Source: JAVBLT01 sp031553315 | GTDB lineage: Bacteria > Verrucomicrobiota > Kiritimatiellia > RFP12 > DVOR01 | NCBI GenBank assembly: GCA_031553315.1 | Contig: JAVBLT010000001.1 | Coordinates: 1-64,000, forward strand | Length of the DNA stretch: 64,000 nucleotides | Direction of reading: 5' to 3' | Made by a program: the position numbers and the translations under genes | Shown: positions 34,797 through 43,558 of the stretch, piece after piece | Position numbering within the stretch: the stretch's first letter is position 1 | Layout: each line of letters begins with the position of its first letter | The notes under the pieces: generated by a model | What the model was told of the DNA's origin: nothing | What the model saw: only the letters and a program-made list of their open reading frames with translations | The model's database searches: none

Positions 34797-35321
34797 TTAC
34801 CCTTTCACAATCCGTTCGATCATCTTTTCAAAGTCTTCGGTGATTTTTTTTTCGCTGTCGGCCAGTGCCCGCTCGATGAATTTATGGTCGGCGCGGTCGC
34901 CCTTCGCCCGCGTGCCGGGGCCGCGTTTGCGCCAACTGGTACCCTTTTCATTGTGGATTTTCGCGGCGTATTTGCCCGCCTCGCTGTTGGCGGCCACAAA
35001 AACCTCGGCCTCAAGGCTGGGATACACCTTCTGTTCGATGCTCCGCTCAAGACCTCGGGGTTTGGCGCGGCTTGTGGCGCGGTTGTTGCGCTTACCTTTG
35101 CGCTTGGTTTTTTTGAGAGCGTTTTTCTGTGCCTGCGTGGGGCTTCGGGGGGCGTTGCGCCGCGCCTCGCGCTGCACGAGCAGAGCGGCTTTCGCAAGTT
35201 GATCATTGACCCTTTCGAGCAATTTCTTGCCCTTGAAGCCCAATTGCGCGACCAATAAGCCGACGTCTAAACCTGTGGTGTAAATCTCCATGCCATTGGC
35301 CACGGTGTCAACCCGGGGCAC
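34797..35321 (-). CDS. Phage HK97-gp10-like / tail-completion-type protein
   Basis: 174 aa. VNDQLAKAALLVQREARRNAP followed by a long basic stretch (KNALKKTKRKGKRNNRATSR) and a C-terminal block (AKIHNEKGTSWRKRGPG, DHKFIERALADSEKKITEDF) fit the HK97 gp10 family of head-tail joining proteins. A start at 35291 (ATGGAGATT region) is an alternative. Part of the prophage remnant; no complete tail module exists nearby, so it is probably unused. Confidence 0.55.
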   Translation of the reverse strand: MPRVDTVANGMEIYTTGLDVGLLVAQLGFKGKKLLERVNDQLAKAALLVQREARRNAPRSPTQAQKNALKKTKRKGKRNNRATSRAKPRGLERSIEQKVYPSLEAEVFVAANSEAGKYAAKIHNEKGTSWRKRGPGTRAKGDRADHKFIERALADSEKKITEDFEKMIERIVKG

Positions 35322-35336
35322 AAAAAAGCCGCCCGG

Positions 35337-35663
35337 TCAGGGGCGGCGGTTGAGGCGTGCGAGGCGTGATTGCTTCGGGTCGAAACCGATGAGATTCCAT
35401 CGCTTCTTTTTTGGGTCGTACTCATACTCGGCGTCTTTTTCAACAAATTCTTTGATGCGCGCCTCGGTTACAGTCATATCAAGGTCGGGCTCATTTGCGA
35501 ATCTCGCCATGCCGATAGCTTTATGAATGGCGAATGCCCGCGCGGGGTGGCGCCCCGTTCCGGCGGGAAGGGTACCCCAATCCTCTTTGTAAAGCCCGAC
35601 CATCTCATCGAAGTCGGCGTCTGTGTAGCCCAAATCCGGGCGAAAATCATAAATTAAATGCAC
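35337..35663 (-). CDS. Phage-associated hypothetical protein (108 aa)
   Basis: A GTG start at 35661-35663 is chosen because GAGGAG (35671-35676, minus strand) lies 7 bp before it and overlaps the stop of the upstream head gene. The protein (IYDFRPDLGYTDADFDEMVG, MTVTEARIKEFVEKDAEYEY) has no family I recognise. Its position between head-type genes suggests a small phage structural or assembly protein. Confidence 0.5.
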   Translation of the reverse strand: MHLIYDFRPDLGYTDADFDEMVGLYKEDWGTLPAGTGRHPARAFAIHKAIGMARFANEPDLDMTVTEARIKEFVEKDAEYEYDPKKKRWNLIGFDPKQSRLARLNRRP

Positions 35664-35667
35664 GGAG

Positions 35668-36954
35668 TTACTCCTCTTTGTGGCGAAGCACCTTATACGA
35701 CATTCCTGTTTCTTTTGCAACTCTTTTCCAAATCATATTTCCTTCCAATATGTCACGTTCGGCTCTGGTTATCCGTTCGCTTGCCATTCGTTTGGAAAGG
35801 ATTTCATTCACTTCTCTTTCCGCCTTCAAGTAGGATCTTGTGATGTCGTTTTCGTGTGGCCATTTTCCCTCACGGGTCATTACATAGTCGCGGCGAGGCG
35901 AAACCGCGCGAATCGAGCGCATGTTGCCATCTGCCGCCGTCACCACGTCCGCAAAGGAAAGACTGGTTCCGTATCCCATAAACTGCCCGGGGTGGTTGTG
36001 AACCATCGTCGCATCAACAAGTTTTCCAAACCACTCTTTTGGAAGTTTCCCGCCGTTTACGCCACTGCGCTTCCGGTCGAAAAGCATATTGCCGTTGGAA
36101 TCCATCGCACTGAAATACTCGCACCCCTTCGATTTCATGTAGTCGCGCTCACTGGCAATTTTAGCCTTCAGTTCCGGGCTTTCGATACGGTCTTCGGCGC
36201 GTTGCTTTTCAATTTGCTTCGCTTCCTCTTTTTCGAGTTTTTCACCGTATTTTCGCCCCTCCGCCGCCGCGCGTTCCCGTGCCTTTTCGAGTCGCGTTTC
36301 TTTTCGGTCATCTTCGCGCTGTTTTACGCGTTCCTTCGCTCCTGCTATTTTTTCTTTTCTCGCCGCTTCCCGCGCCTTCTTCGCTTCGCGCTCGGGGTCT
36401 TCGCCGCGGGCTCGCCCCGCCGCCGCCTTGAGGCCGCCGACAACCTCCTCGGCTCCGGCGCCGCGTTCCACGCGTAAAACGCCGCCCCTGCTACTCATGC
36501 GGAAGCCCGGCTGTTCGCCCTTCTTGGCATACTGGATGCGCGGCAGCTCGCCCTTGTAAAACGTATCAAGGTCTTCGGGCTTGGCCGATGCCGCCGCTTC
36601 CTTCGCAATGGCGCTGTCGAAAAGACCGTGGCGCACGGCGGTTTCGACTTCATCGCGGGCGGTCTGGCGCTCGGCATCTTGCCGCGAAAGCCCCCCCTCC
36701 TCCATGTGGCGCCGCGTGGTCAATTCGCGTTGGCGGCGGTGCATGGCCTCTTCATCGGCCATCTCATCGGCGGTCGGCTTGCCCAGCGCCGCCTGCCGCG
36801 CCATTTCGCCCGCTTCGCGCGGTTCGTCGATGTATTCCAGGCGATGGGTGCAGTTGGGGTGAAAGACTCCCGCCGCCTGCGCCTCGGCGTAGGTCGGGTA
36901 ATCCTTCGATTTGCCCGCCACGCAGACGATTTGCCCCTCCCATGCGCCGCACAC
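35668..36954 (-). CDS. Phage minor head protein C-terminal part with JAB/MPN-like domain (5'-truncated)
   Basis: 428 aa from a GTG, but the frame is open upstream to 37122 with no start codon, encoding more phage-like sequence (SPCDVCGAWEGQIV), so the 5' end is lost. PTYAEAQAAGVFHPNCTHRL is the CxxC...HPNCxH zinc-type end of phage head-morphogenesis proteins. A long charged coiled coil follows (about 180-270). The last 140 residues contain YFSAMDSNGNMLF and MVHNHPGQFMGYGTSLSFAD, a HNHP...S..D arrangement typical of JAB/MPN metallopeptidase-like domains. Whether this is a toxin, peptidase or structural domain is unknown. Confidence 0.62.
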   Translation of the reverse strand: MCGAWEGQIVCVAGKSKDYPTYAEAQAAGVFHPNCTHRLEYIDEPREAGEMARQAALGKPTADEMADEEAMHRRQRELTTRRHMEEGGLSRQDAERQTARDEVETAVRHGLFDSAIAKEAAASAKPEDLDTFYKGELPRIQYAKKGEQPGFRMSSRGGVLRVERGAGAEEVVGGLKAAAGRARGEDPEREAKKAREAARKEKIAGAKERVKQREDDRKETRLEKARERAAAEGRKYGEKLEKEEAKQIEKQRAEDRIESPELKAKIASERDYMKSKGCEYFSAMDSNGNMLFDRKRSGVNGGKLPKEWFGKLVDATMVHNHPGQFMGYGTSLSFADVVTAADGNMRSIRAVSPRRDYVMTREGKWPHENDITRSYLKAEREVNEILSKRMASERITRAERDILEGNMIWKRVAKETGMSYKVLRHKEE

Positions 36955-37160
36955 ATCGCAGGGGGAGCCGGAATCGGCGGAAATCAGCGCCAGTGAAATC
37001 TCGCTTTCAACGGGGGTGTCGATGTAGGCCTCGTTATGACGAACTGCGGGGGCGGAAGGTTTTTTCTTTTTGGCTTGTCTTTCGGGCTCGGCGGGATTAT
37101 TCTGTTCGCTTCCATTTTTGTATCATAGAGGCGTATTTTTTTATTGTTAGAGGCAGAATT

Positions 37161-39167
37161 ATGGCAACGATCACTCACGAGCAACTGGCGTTGGCGGCAA
37201 ATACCCTGCGCTGTCTTTCCATCGATGCGGTTCAGGCGGCTAAATCCGGTCATCCCGGCATTGCCCTGGGCCTGGCCGATGTGGCGGCTGTGCTGTGGCT
37301 CAAATACCTGAAGGCCTGGTCGGGTCACTCCAAATGGCCCGACCGCGACCGTTTTGTGCTCTCCGGCGGTCACGGCAGCGCTTTGCTCTACAGCCTTCTG
37401 CACCTCTCGGGGTATCAGATTTCGATCGATGATCTCAAGCGCTTCCGTCAATTCGGCAGCAAAACCCCCGGCCACCCCGAATACGGCTACACCGATGGCG
37501 TGGAAACCACCACCGGCCCGCTCGGCCAGGGCATCGCCAACGGTGTGGGCATGGCCGTCGCCGAGCGTATGCTGGCGGTGCGTTTCAACTGCGAGGCGCG
37601 CACGGTGGTCGACCACCGCACCTGGGTCTTTTGCGGCGACGGCGACATGATGGAGGGCATCAGCCACGAAGCCTGTTCCATGGCCGGTCACCTCGGGCTT
37701 GAAAAGCTTGTGATGTTTTACGATTCGAACAACATCACCATCGAAGGCAAGGTCGACCTTGCCATGACCGATGATACCGCCAAGCGTTTCCAGGCCTACG
37801 GCTGGCATGTGCTCGCCTGCAACGGCCATGATTTCGACGACATCGACAAAACCATCCGCAAGGCCACCCGCCTCACCGGCAAGCCCGTCCTCATCATTTG
37901 CACGACGACCATCGGCAAAGGCTCCCCCAACAAGGCCAATTCCGAGGAAAGCCACGGAGCGCCTTTGGGCGAAGACGAAGTGCGCCTCACCAAAACCGCC
38001 CTCGGCTGCGACCCCGACCTGCATTTCCACGCCCCCGATTCCGTCTACGATCTCTTCCAGGCCCGCCAGGACGAAGTCAAAAAAACTTACGGTCGCTGGA
38101 ACCGCATGCAGAAGGCCTGGGCCAAGGAAGACAAAACCTCCTTCGAGCTTTGGCGCGCGTATAATGAAGACGTTATTCCCGACCTGAGCGGCGTGATGCC
38201 CTCTTTCGACCCCGCCAAACCCGTCGCCACCCGCTCCGCCTCCGGGGCCGTGCTCAACGCCATCGCCCCGCTTGTGCCTCAGCTCGTGGGCGGTTCCGCC
38301 GATCTGGGCTCCAGCAACATGACTGTGCTCAAAGGCCTGGGCGACATCACCGCCGGCGCCTTCGAAGGGCGCAACTTCCACTTCGGCGTGCGCGAGCTGG
38401 GCATGGCCGGCGTGATGAACGGCATCGCCATCCACGGCGGTCTGCGCGTCTACGGCGCCACCTTTTTCGTGTTCAGCGACTACTGCCGCCCCGCCATGCG
38501 CATCGCCGCGCTCATGGGCGCTCCCGTGGTCTATGTGTTCTCGCACGACAGCTTCTATGTGGGCGAAGACGGCCCCACTCACGAACCCGTGGAGCAGCTC
38601 GCGGCGCTTCGGATGATGCCCGGCATGACCGTGATCCGCCCGGCCGACGCCACCGAAACCGTCGCCGCCTGGAACGTGGCCCTCAACCACAAGCACGGCC
38701 CCGTGGCTCTCCTGCTCACCCGCCAGAACGTGCCTGTGCTCGACCGCGCCGTTTACCCCGCGGCCGAAAACCTCGCCAGGGGCGCCTACACCCTCTGGCA
38801 GACCCGCCCGGAAGAGACGCCGGAAATGATCATCATCGCCACCGGATCCGAGGTGGAAATCGCCCTCGAAGCCGCCAAGGCCTTCACGCACCGCAATGTC
38901 CGCGTCGTCAGCATGCCCTCGTGGGAACTGTTCGACGAACAGCCCAAAGCGTACCGCGATTCCGTGCTCGACCCCGCCTGCGCCAAGCGCATGGCCGTGG
39001 AAGCCGGTTCCTCCTTCGGCTGGCAGAAATACATCGGGTGCGACGGCGCCACCGTCTGCCTCGACACCTTCGGCGCCTCCGGCCCCTTCAAAGTGCTCGC
39101 CACGCAATTCGGTTTCACCGCCGAAAACGTGCTCATGGTCGCCCGCACTCACATGATCGCCAAGTAA
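37161..39167 (+). CDS. tkt: Transketolase
   Basis: 668 aa, usual length. A thiamine-diphosphate enzyme that moves two-carbon units in the pentose phosphate pathway. SIDAVQAAKSGHPGIALGLA opens it; FVLSGGHGSALLYSLLHLSG, VFCGDGDMMEGISHEACSMA (with GDG of the ThDP motif) and HDSFYVGEDGPTHEPVEQL are diagnostic. A -10-like TATCAT lies at 37121-37126 but a convincing -35 is missing. lysS follows at 14 bp. The gene marks the right border of the prophage remnant and appears intact. Confidence 0.97.
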   Translation: MATITHEQLALAANTLRCLSIDAVQAAKSGHPGIALGLADVAAVLWLKYLKAWSGHSKWPDRDRFVLSGGHGSALLYSLLHLSGYQISIDDLKRFRQFGSKTPGHPEYGYTDGVETTTGPLGQGIANGVGMAVAERMLAVRFNCEARTVVDHRTWVFCGDGDMMEGISHEACSMAGHLGLEKLVMFYDSNNITIEGKVDLAMTDDTAKRFQAYGWHVLACNGHDFDDIDKTIRKATRLTGKPVLIICTTTIGKGSPNKANSEESHGAPLGEDEVRLTKTALGCDPDLHFHAPDSVYDLFQARQDEVKKTYGRWNRMQKAWAKEDKTSFELWRAYNEDVIPDLSGVMPSFDPAKPVATRSASGAVLNAIAPLVPQLVGGSADLGSSNMTVLKGLGDITAGAFEGRNFHFGVRELGMAGVMNGIAIHGGLRVYGATFFVFSDYCRPAMRIAALMGAPVVYVFSHDSFYVGEDGPTHEPVEQLAALRMMPGMTVIRPADATETVAAWNVALNHKHGPVALLLTRQNVPVLDRAVYPAAENLARGAYTLWQTRPEETPEMIIIATGSEVEIALEAAKAFTHRNVRVVSMPSWELFDEQPKAYRDSVLDPACAKRMAVEAGSSFGWQKYIGCDGATVCLDTFGASGPFKVLATQFGFTAENVLMVARTHMIAK

Positions 39168-39181
39168 CCCCAGGATTTTCC

Positions 39182-40663
39182 ATGACCGAAGAACCCACCC
39201 TCGAAACCGCTCCCACCCAGGCCGAGCTCAACGAATACCGCGCCAACCGCCTCGCGAACCGCGATGCTCTCGCCGCCCTCGGCTACAAGCCCTACGGCCG
39301 CGCCTTCGCCCGCACCGGCAACCTCGCCGAAATCCGCGCGGCCTTCGCCGAAGGCCTCGAAGTGAGAGCCGCGGGGCGCATCACCACCGTCCGCCGCATG
39401 GGCAAAGCGCTCTTCATGGACATCAACGACGGCTCGGATCGCTTCCAGCTTTTCATCAAGAAAGACGGCGTGGGCGAAGCCGCTTTCGAAGCCACCAAAC
39501 ACCTCGATCTGGGCGACTTCATCGGCGTGGCGGGTTCCCTCTTCACCACCAAGACCGGCGAACCCAGCGTCAACGTGGCTTCGTGGGACCTCCTTGCCAA
39601 AGCCGTGATGCAGCCCCCCGGCAAGTGGCACGGTTTGCAGGATATTGAAGACCGCTACCGCAAGCGCTACCTCGACCTCATGAGCAACCCCGAATCGCGC
39701 GAGCGCTTCAACAAGCGCCACAAGATTCTCCTCGAAATCCGCAACTACCTCACCAGCCGCGGCTTCGTCGAAGTGGAAACTCCGATGATGCAGATTCAGG
39801 CCGGCGGCGCTGCGGCCAAGCCCTTCATCACCCACCACAATGCGCTCGACACCGAAATGTACATGCGCATCGCCCCCGAGCTCTACCTCAAGCGCCTGCT
39901 CGTGGGCGGGTTCGACAAAATCTTCGAGCTGGGCAAAGACTTCCGCAACGAAGGCATCGACCGCACCCACAACCCCGAGTTCACCGTCCTTGAAATCTAC
40001 GAGGCGTATGGCGACCGCACCTCCATGAAGAACATCATTGAGGGCCTCCTTCCGTACCTCTGTGAAAAGGTGCTCGGCGGCATGACCGTGGCATTCGGCG
40101 AGCAGAAAGAGCTGATCGATTTCACCCCCCCTTACCGCGAAGCGGCGTACTGCGACCTCGTGAAGGAACGCATGGGCGCCGACTGGTTCTCCCTGCCTTA
40201 CGAAACCATGCGCGAAAAAGCCCTCGCCGAAGGCCTCGCGCTCGACAAGGAGGTCGACAGCGCTCTCCTCGTTACCCATGAAATCTACGATAAGCTCATT
40301 GAGAAAACCCTGCGCCAGCCGACCTTCGTCACCCGCGTGCCGCGCCAGTTCGTGCCGCTGGCCAAAGCGTGCGAAGACGATCCCGATCTGGTCGACGTGT
40401 TTGAATTCGTGGTGGGCGGCAAGGAGCTGTGCCCCGGCTACACCGAGCAGAACGACCCCGACGCCCAGCGCGCCGCCCTCGCCGACCAGGCCAATGAGGA
40501 TCCCGAGAAGATGGATGAGGATTTCATCCTCGCCCTCGAGCACGGCATGCCCCCCACCGGCGGCCTCGGGATGGGCATCGACCGCCTCGTGATGTTTCTG
40601 ACCAACACCGAGGTCATCCGCGACGTGATCCTCTTCCCGCAGATGAAAAACGCCGGAAAATAA
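39182..40663 (+). CDS. lysS: Lysyl-tRNA synthetase, class II
   Basis: 493 aa. An OB-fold anticodon-binding domain (EVRAAGRITTVRRMGKALFM) precedes the class II catalytic core: FVEVETPMMQIQAGGAAAKP (motif 1), FRNEGIDRTHNPEFTVLEIY (motif 2) and GLGMGIDRLVMFLTN (motif 3). Cytosolic; charges tRNA-Lys. Transcribed with tkt and ended by a strong terminator. Confidence 0.97.
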   Translation: MTEEPTLETAPTQAELNEYRANRLANRDALAALGYKPYGRAFARTGNLAEIRAAFAEGLEVRAAGRITTVRRMGKALFMDINDGSDRFQLFIKKDGVGEAAFEATKHLDLGDFIGVAGSLFTTKTGEPSVNVASWDLLAKAVMQPPGKWHGLQDIEDRYRKRYLDLMSNPESRERFNKRHKILLEIRNYLTSRGFVEVETPMMQIQAGGAAAKPFITHHNALDTEMYMRIAPELYLKRLLVGGFDKIFELGKDFRNEGIDRTHNPEFTVLEIYEAYGDRTSMKNIIEGLLPYLCEKVLGGMTVAFGEQKELIDFTPPYREAAYCDLVKERMGADWFSLPYETMREKALAEGLALDKEVDSALLVTHEIYDKLIEKTLRQPTFVTRVPRQFVPLAKACEDDPDLVDVFEFVVGGKELCPGYTEQNDPDAQRAALADQANEDPEKMDEDFILALEHGMPPTGGLGMGIDRLVMFLTNTEVIRDVILFPQMKNAGK

Positions 40664-40670
40664 GACAACG

Positions 40671-40699
40671 AAGGGCGCGGCAAACGTCGCGCCTTTTTT
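40671..40699 (+). terminator. Rho-independent terminator after lysS
   Basis: GGCGCG (40674-40679) pairs with CGCGCC (40688-40693), extended by G-T and A-T pairs on both sides, followed by a run of six T. Confidence 0.85.
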
Positions 40700-40715
40700 G
40701 TGCCGAATTATTTCC

Positions 40716-40745
40716 TTGCGGCAAATGGGAAATCACGGGTAAAAT
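40716..40745 (+). promoter_or_regulatory. Promoter for the hexokinase-MATE unit
   Basis: TTGCGG at 40716-40721 and TAAAAT at 40740-40745, 18-bp spacing, just after the lysS terminator. AGGGAG precedes ATG 40784. Confidence 0.6.
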
Positions 40746-40783
40746 GACCCTGTTTTTTAAAAGTCAGAAATAGGGAGATTTTT

Positions 40784-42058
40784 ATGACAGTCGCCGAATT
40801 TTTCGCCGTCAACGGGTTTTCAACGGGCGCCGAGTGCGAACAGCAGATGCTGGCCGACTTTTTCCGCGAGATGGACGCGGGGCTTGCCGGCGCCCCCTCG
40901 ACCCTGCGGATGATCCCCTCCTACGTCTCGCCCGGCAAGGCGCTGCCGCTCAATACGCCCGTGCCCGTGCTCGATGCGGGCGGCACCAACCTGCGCGCGG
41001 CGATTGTGGAATTCGATTCCTCCGGCAAGCCCGCCATCAGCAACTTCACCAAAACCTCCATGCCCGGCACGCTGAGCCCTGTGGACAACGAGGCTTTTTA
41101 CAATGCCCTCGCCGATGTGCTCGCGCCGGTGATTCAGCCCGGCCAGACCTTCGGCTTCTGTTTTTCGTACTCGGCCGACGTGACCCCCGAAAGCGACGCG
41201 CGCCTCTACAAGTGGTCCAAAAACATTCAGGCGCCCGGCATCGAGGGGCGGCTTGTGGGCAGCGACCTCTCCGCCTGCCTCGCCCGGCGCGGCATTCCCG
41301 GCACCCGCGCCGTGGTGTTGAACGACACGGTGGCCACGCTTCTCGCCGCCTCTTCCGAAAACATCTCCGACTGCATCGCCTGCGTGGGCTTCATTCTCGG
41401 CACCGGCACCAACACCGCGTATTTCGAAAGCAACGCCGCCATTGCCAAGCTCCCCGCGCTCGACCCCGCCGGGCTGACGGCGATCAACTGCGAATCGGGC
41501 GCGTTTGGCTGTGTGGCGCAAAGCGCCTTCGACCGCGAAACCGATCGCCTGACCCTTGACCCCGGCCGCTACCAGCTTGAGAAGACAATGGCCGGCGCTC
41601 ACATGGGCGCGCTGGGCACGGTGATCCTCCGCCGCGCCGCCGAGGCGGGCCTCTTCTCGGATGCCGCCGCCAAAGCCATTCTTGAGCACGCACCTTATAC
41701 CAACATCGCGCTTGATTGTTTCTGCGCCAACCCTTCCGGGAGCCTCTTCGCCGGAACGGCCGGAGATTTCGCCGCCGCGGCGGATCTGATCCGACCGATC
41801 TACATCCGGGCGGCCCATTTTGCCGCCGTCAACATGACCGCCGCGACACTCCGCGCCGCCCGGGCCGCCGGAAAGAAGGGCACGGTCTGCATCAATGTGG
41901 ATGGTTCCACGTTTTACAAGACCCAGGCGATTCCCTTCCGCGCCACGGTCGAGGACCACATGAAACGCCTGCTGGCGCCTTACGGCCTCAGCTACCGCAT
42001 CATCCATGTCGCCGACGCTCCCATGCTCGGCGCGGCTGTGGCCGCTCTGACCCGCTGA
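40784..42058 (+). CDS. Eukaryote-type hexokinase
   Basis: 424 aa. The pattern is that of the hexokinase family (PF00349/PF03727), not ROK or GlcK: VLDAGGTNLRAAIVEF (phosphate 1), FGFCFSYSADVTPESDARLY (sugar-binding region), AVVLNDTVATLLAAS, GFILGTGTNTAYFES, INCESGAFG (usually NxEWG), and INVDGSTFYKT (adenosine motif). It would phosphorylate glucose or another hexose with ATP in the cytoplasm. The tryptophan-to-serine change in the EWGAF motif may alter sugar choice. A MATE transporter gene follows at 9 bp. Confidence 0.88.
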   Translation: MTVAEFFAVNGFSTGAECEQQMLADFFREMDAGLAGAPSTLRMIPSYVSPGKALPLNTPVPVLDAGGTNLRAAIVEFDSSGKPAISNFTKTSMPGTLSPVDNEAFYNALADVLAPVIQPGQTFGFCFSYSADVTPESDARLYKWSKNIQAPGIEGRLVGSDLSACLARRGIPGTRAVVLNDTVATLLAASSENISDCIACVGFILGTGTNTAYFESNAAIAKLPALDPAGLTAINCESGAFGCVAQSAFDRETDRLTLDPGRYQLEKTMAGAHMGALGTVILRRAAEAGLFSDAAAKAILEHAPYTNIALDCFCANPSGSLFAGTAGDFAAAADLIRPIYIRAAHFAAVNMTAATLRAARAAGKKGTVCINVDGSTFYKTQAIPFRATVEDHMKRLLAPYGLSYRIIHVADAPMLGAAVAALTR

Positions 42059-42067
42059 AAGTAAACT

Positions 42068-43510
42068 ATGCAACACTCTGTTTCCAGGCAGCTCGCGACC
42101 GAGGATATCGGCCGGTTGCTCTGGCGGTTTTCCACGCCCGCCGTCATCGGCATGGCGGCCAACGCCCTTTACAACGTGATCGACCGCCTCTATGTGGGGC
42201 GGTGCGTGGGGCAGGCGGGGCTGGCGGGTTTCGCGCTGACCTTTCCCCTGAGCATGATTCTGCTCGGGGTGGGGCTGCTCACGGGGGTGGGAACCGCCAC
42301 GCTCGTTTCGCTCTACATGGGCAAGGGCAAGCGCCGCATTGCCGAGTGCCTGCTGGGGCAGGCCGTGTTGATCTATGTGATTCTCTCGGCGGTTGTCTTT
42401 CCGTTGTGCGGGTGGTTCGTGGTGCCGATTTTGGGGGCTTTCGGCGGCACGCCCGATACCATTCCCTACGCAAAGAGCTACATGGAGATTATTTTTTACT
42501 GCTCCTTCGCCCAGTTTGCCGCCTTCGGCCTGAACCACACGATCCGGGCCGACGGTTTTCCGAAGAAGGCGCTCGTCACGCTGCTCATCGGCGCCGTGCT
42601 CAACGCGGTTCTCGATCCGTTTTTTATCTTTGCCGAATTCACCCTCTTCGGCCTGCGCATGCCCTGCCTGAACCTGGGCGTTCGCGGCGCGGCGATTGCC
42701 ACGGTGCTGTCGCAGTGCGTGAGCGCGGTGTGGGTGCTTTCGCACTTTTTGGGAAAAAGCGCCACGATTCGGCTCAAAGCGGGGTACATGAAATTTTACC
42801 CGTCGCTTTTCTTTCAGGTCGCGGGTGTGGGGATCGCGCCTTTTTTGCTCAACACCATGGGCAGCCTCATCCAGGCCGCCTACAACATTTCATTCCGCCA
42901 TTACTCCGCCACCTTTGCCGAGGCGGAGATGAACATGGCCGCCTTCGGCATCATCATGACTGTGGGCGGGCTGATCGTGATGCCGGTGCTGGGGATCGCG
43001 CAGGGCATGCAGCCTATTGTGGGCTACAACTACGGCGCCCGCAATTACCGGCGCGCGCTCAAGGCGTTTTACAAGGCGATGCTTTTTTCCACCGTGTGGG
43101 TCACGGCGGGAATGCTTGGCGTTTTCCTGTGGAGCCGGCAGATTGTGGCTGTTTTCAGCAACGATGAGCTGGCCGCCGGGCTGATCGCCCACGCGCCTCA
43201 CGCGATGAAGGTGGTCTACGGCATGTTTTTTCTTGTGGGCGCTTCGATTATCGTGGGGCAATTCTTCCAATCCACGGGGCGCGCGCTGATTTCGGTGTTT
43301 ATGAGCCTGTCGCGCCAGGGTTTGATGCTTCTGCCGTTGATTCTGCTTCTGCCGCGCTTCTGGGGCGTGCCGGGGATCTGGTGGAGCGCGCCGGTTTCCG
43401 ATCTCCTCGCGGCGGCGGTGGCGGCCTGGCTCTTCTTTCGCGAACGCGCGCGCCTCACGCGGCTGATTGCCGAAACCGCGCCGCTCAACCCTGCGGAGCG
43501 AAGAGAATAA
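42068..43510 (+). CDS. MATE-family efflux transporter
   Basis: 480 aa with twelve membrane segments in two halves. LLWRFSTPAVIGMAANALYN, VIDRLYVGRCVGQAGLAGFA, NHTIRADGFPKKALVTLLIG and VGYNYGARNYRRALKAFYKA are typical of the bacterial MATE group. These are Na+- or H+-driven exporters of cationic drugs or metabolites. It is co-transcribed with the hexokinase gene and ends at a bidirectional terminator. Confidence 0.9.
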   Translation: MQHSVSRQLATEDIGRLLWRFSTPAVIGMAANALYNVIDRLYVGRCVGQAGLAGFALTFPLSMILLGVGLLTGVGTATLVSLYMGKGKRRIAECLLGQAVLIYVILSAVVFPLCGWFVVPILGAFGGTPDTIPYAKSYMEIIFYCSFAQFAAFGLNHTIRADGFPKKALVTLLIGAVLNAVLDPFFIFAEFTLFGLRMPCLNLGVRGAAIATVLSQCVSAVWVLSHFLGKSATIRLKAGYMKFYPSLFFQVAGVGIAPFLLNTMGSLIQAAYNISFRHYSATFAEAEMNMAAFGIIMTVGGLIVMPVLGIAQGMQPIVGYNYGARNYRRALKAFYKAMLFSTVWVTAGMLGVFLWSRQIVAVFSNDELAAGLIAHAPHAMKVVYGMFFLVGASIIVGQFFQSTGRALISVFMSLSRQGLMLLPLILLLPRFWGVPGIWWSAPVSDLLAAAVAAWLFFRERARLTRLIAETAPLNPAERRE

Positions 43511-43545
43511 AAAAAGACGCGCTTTTGGGGCGCGTCTTTTTTTGT
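43509..43545. terminator. Bidirectional terminator between convergent MATE and GH110 genes
   Basis: GACGCGC (43516-43522) pairs with GCGCGTC (43530-43536), flanked by five A on the left and seven T on the right, so it forms a U-tailed hairpin on both strands. Confidence 0.88.
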
Positions 43546-43558
43546 TTTGATTTTTGCC

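Larger units (their letters stand above)
33691..37122. mobile_element. Decayed prophage remnant carrying an IS630 fragment
   Basis: All genes here are on the minus strand and phage-like: a head-protein C-terminal part, a small gene, a gp10-like gene and a head or portal-like gene cut by an IS630 transposase fragment. There is no terminase, tail, lysis or integrase gene. The block sits between tRNA-Thr and tkt, and its left border is the IS630 terminal repeat. The AT-rich stretch 33608-33690 has no visible gene. Confidence 0.72.
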
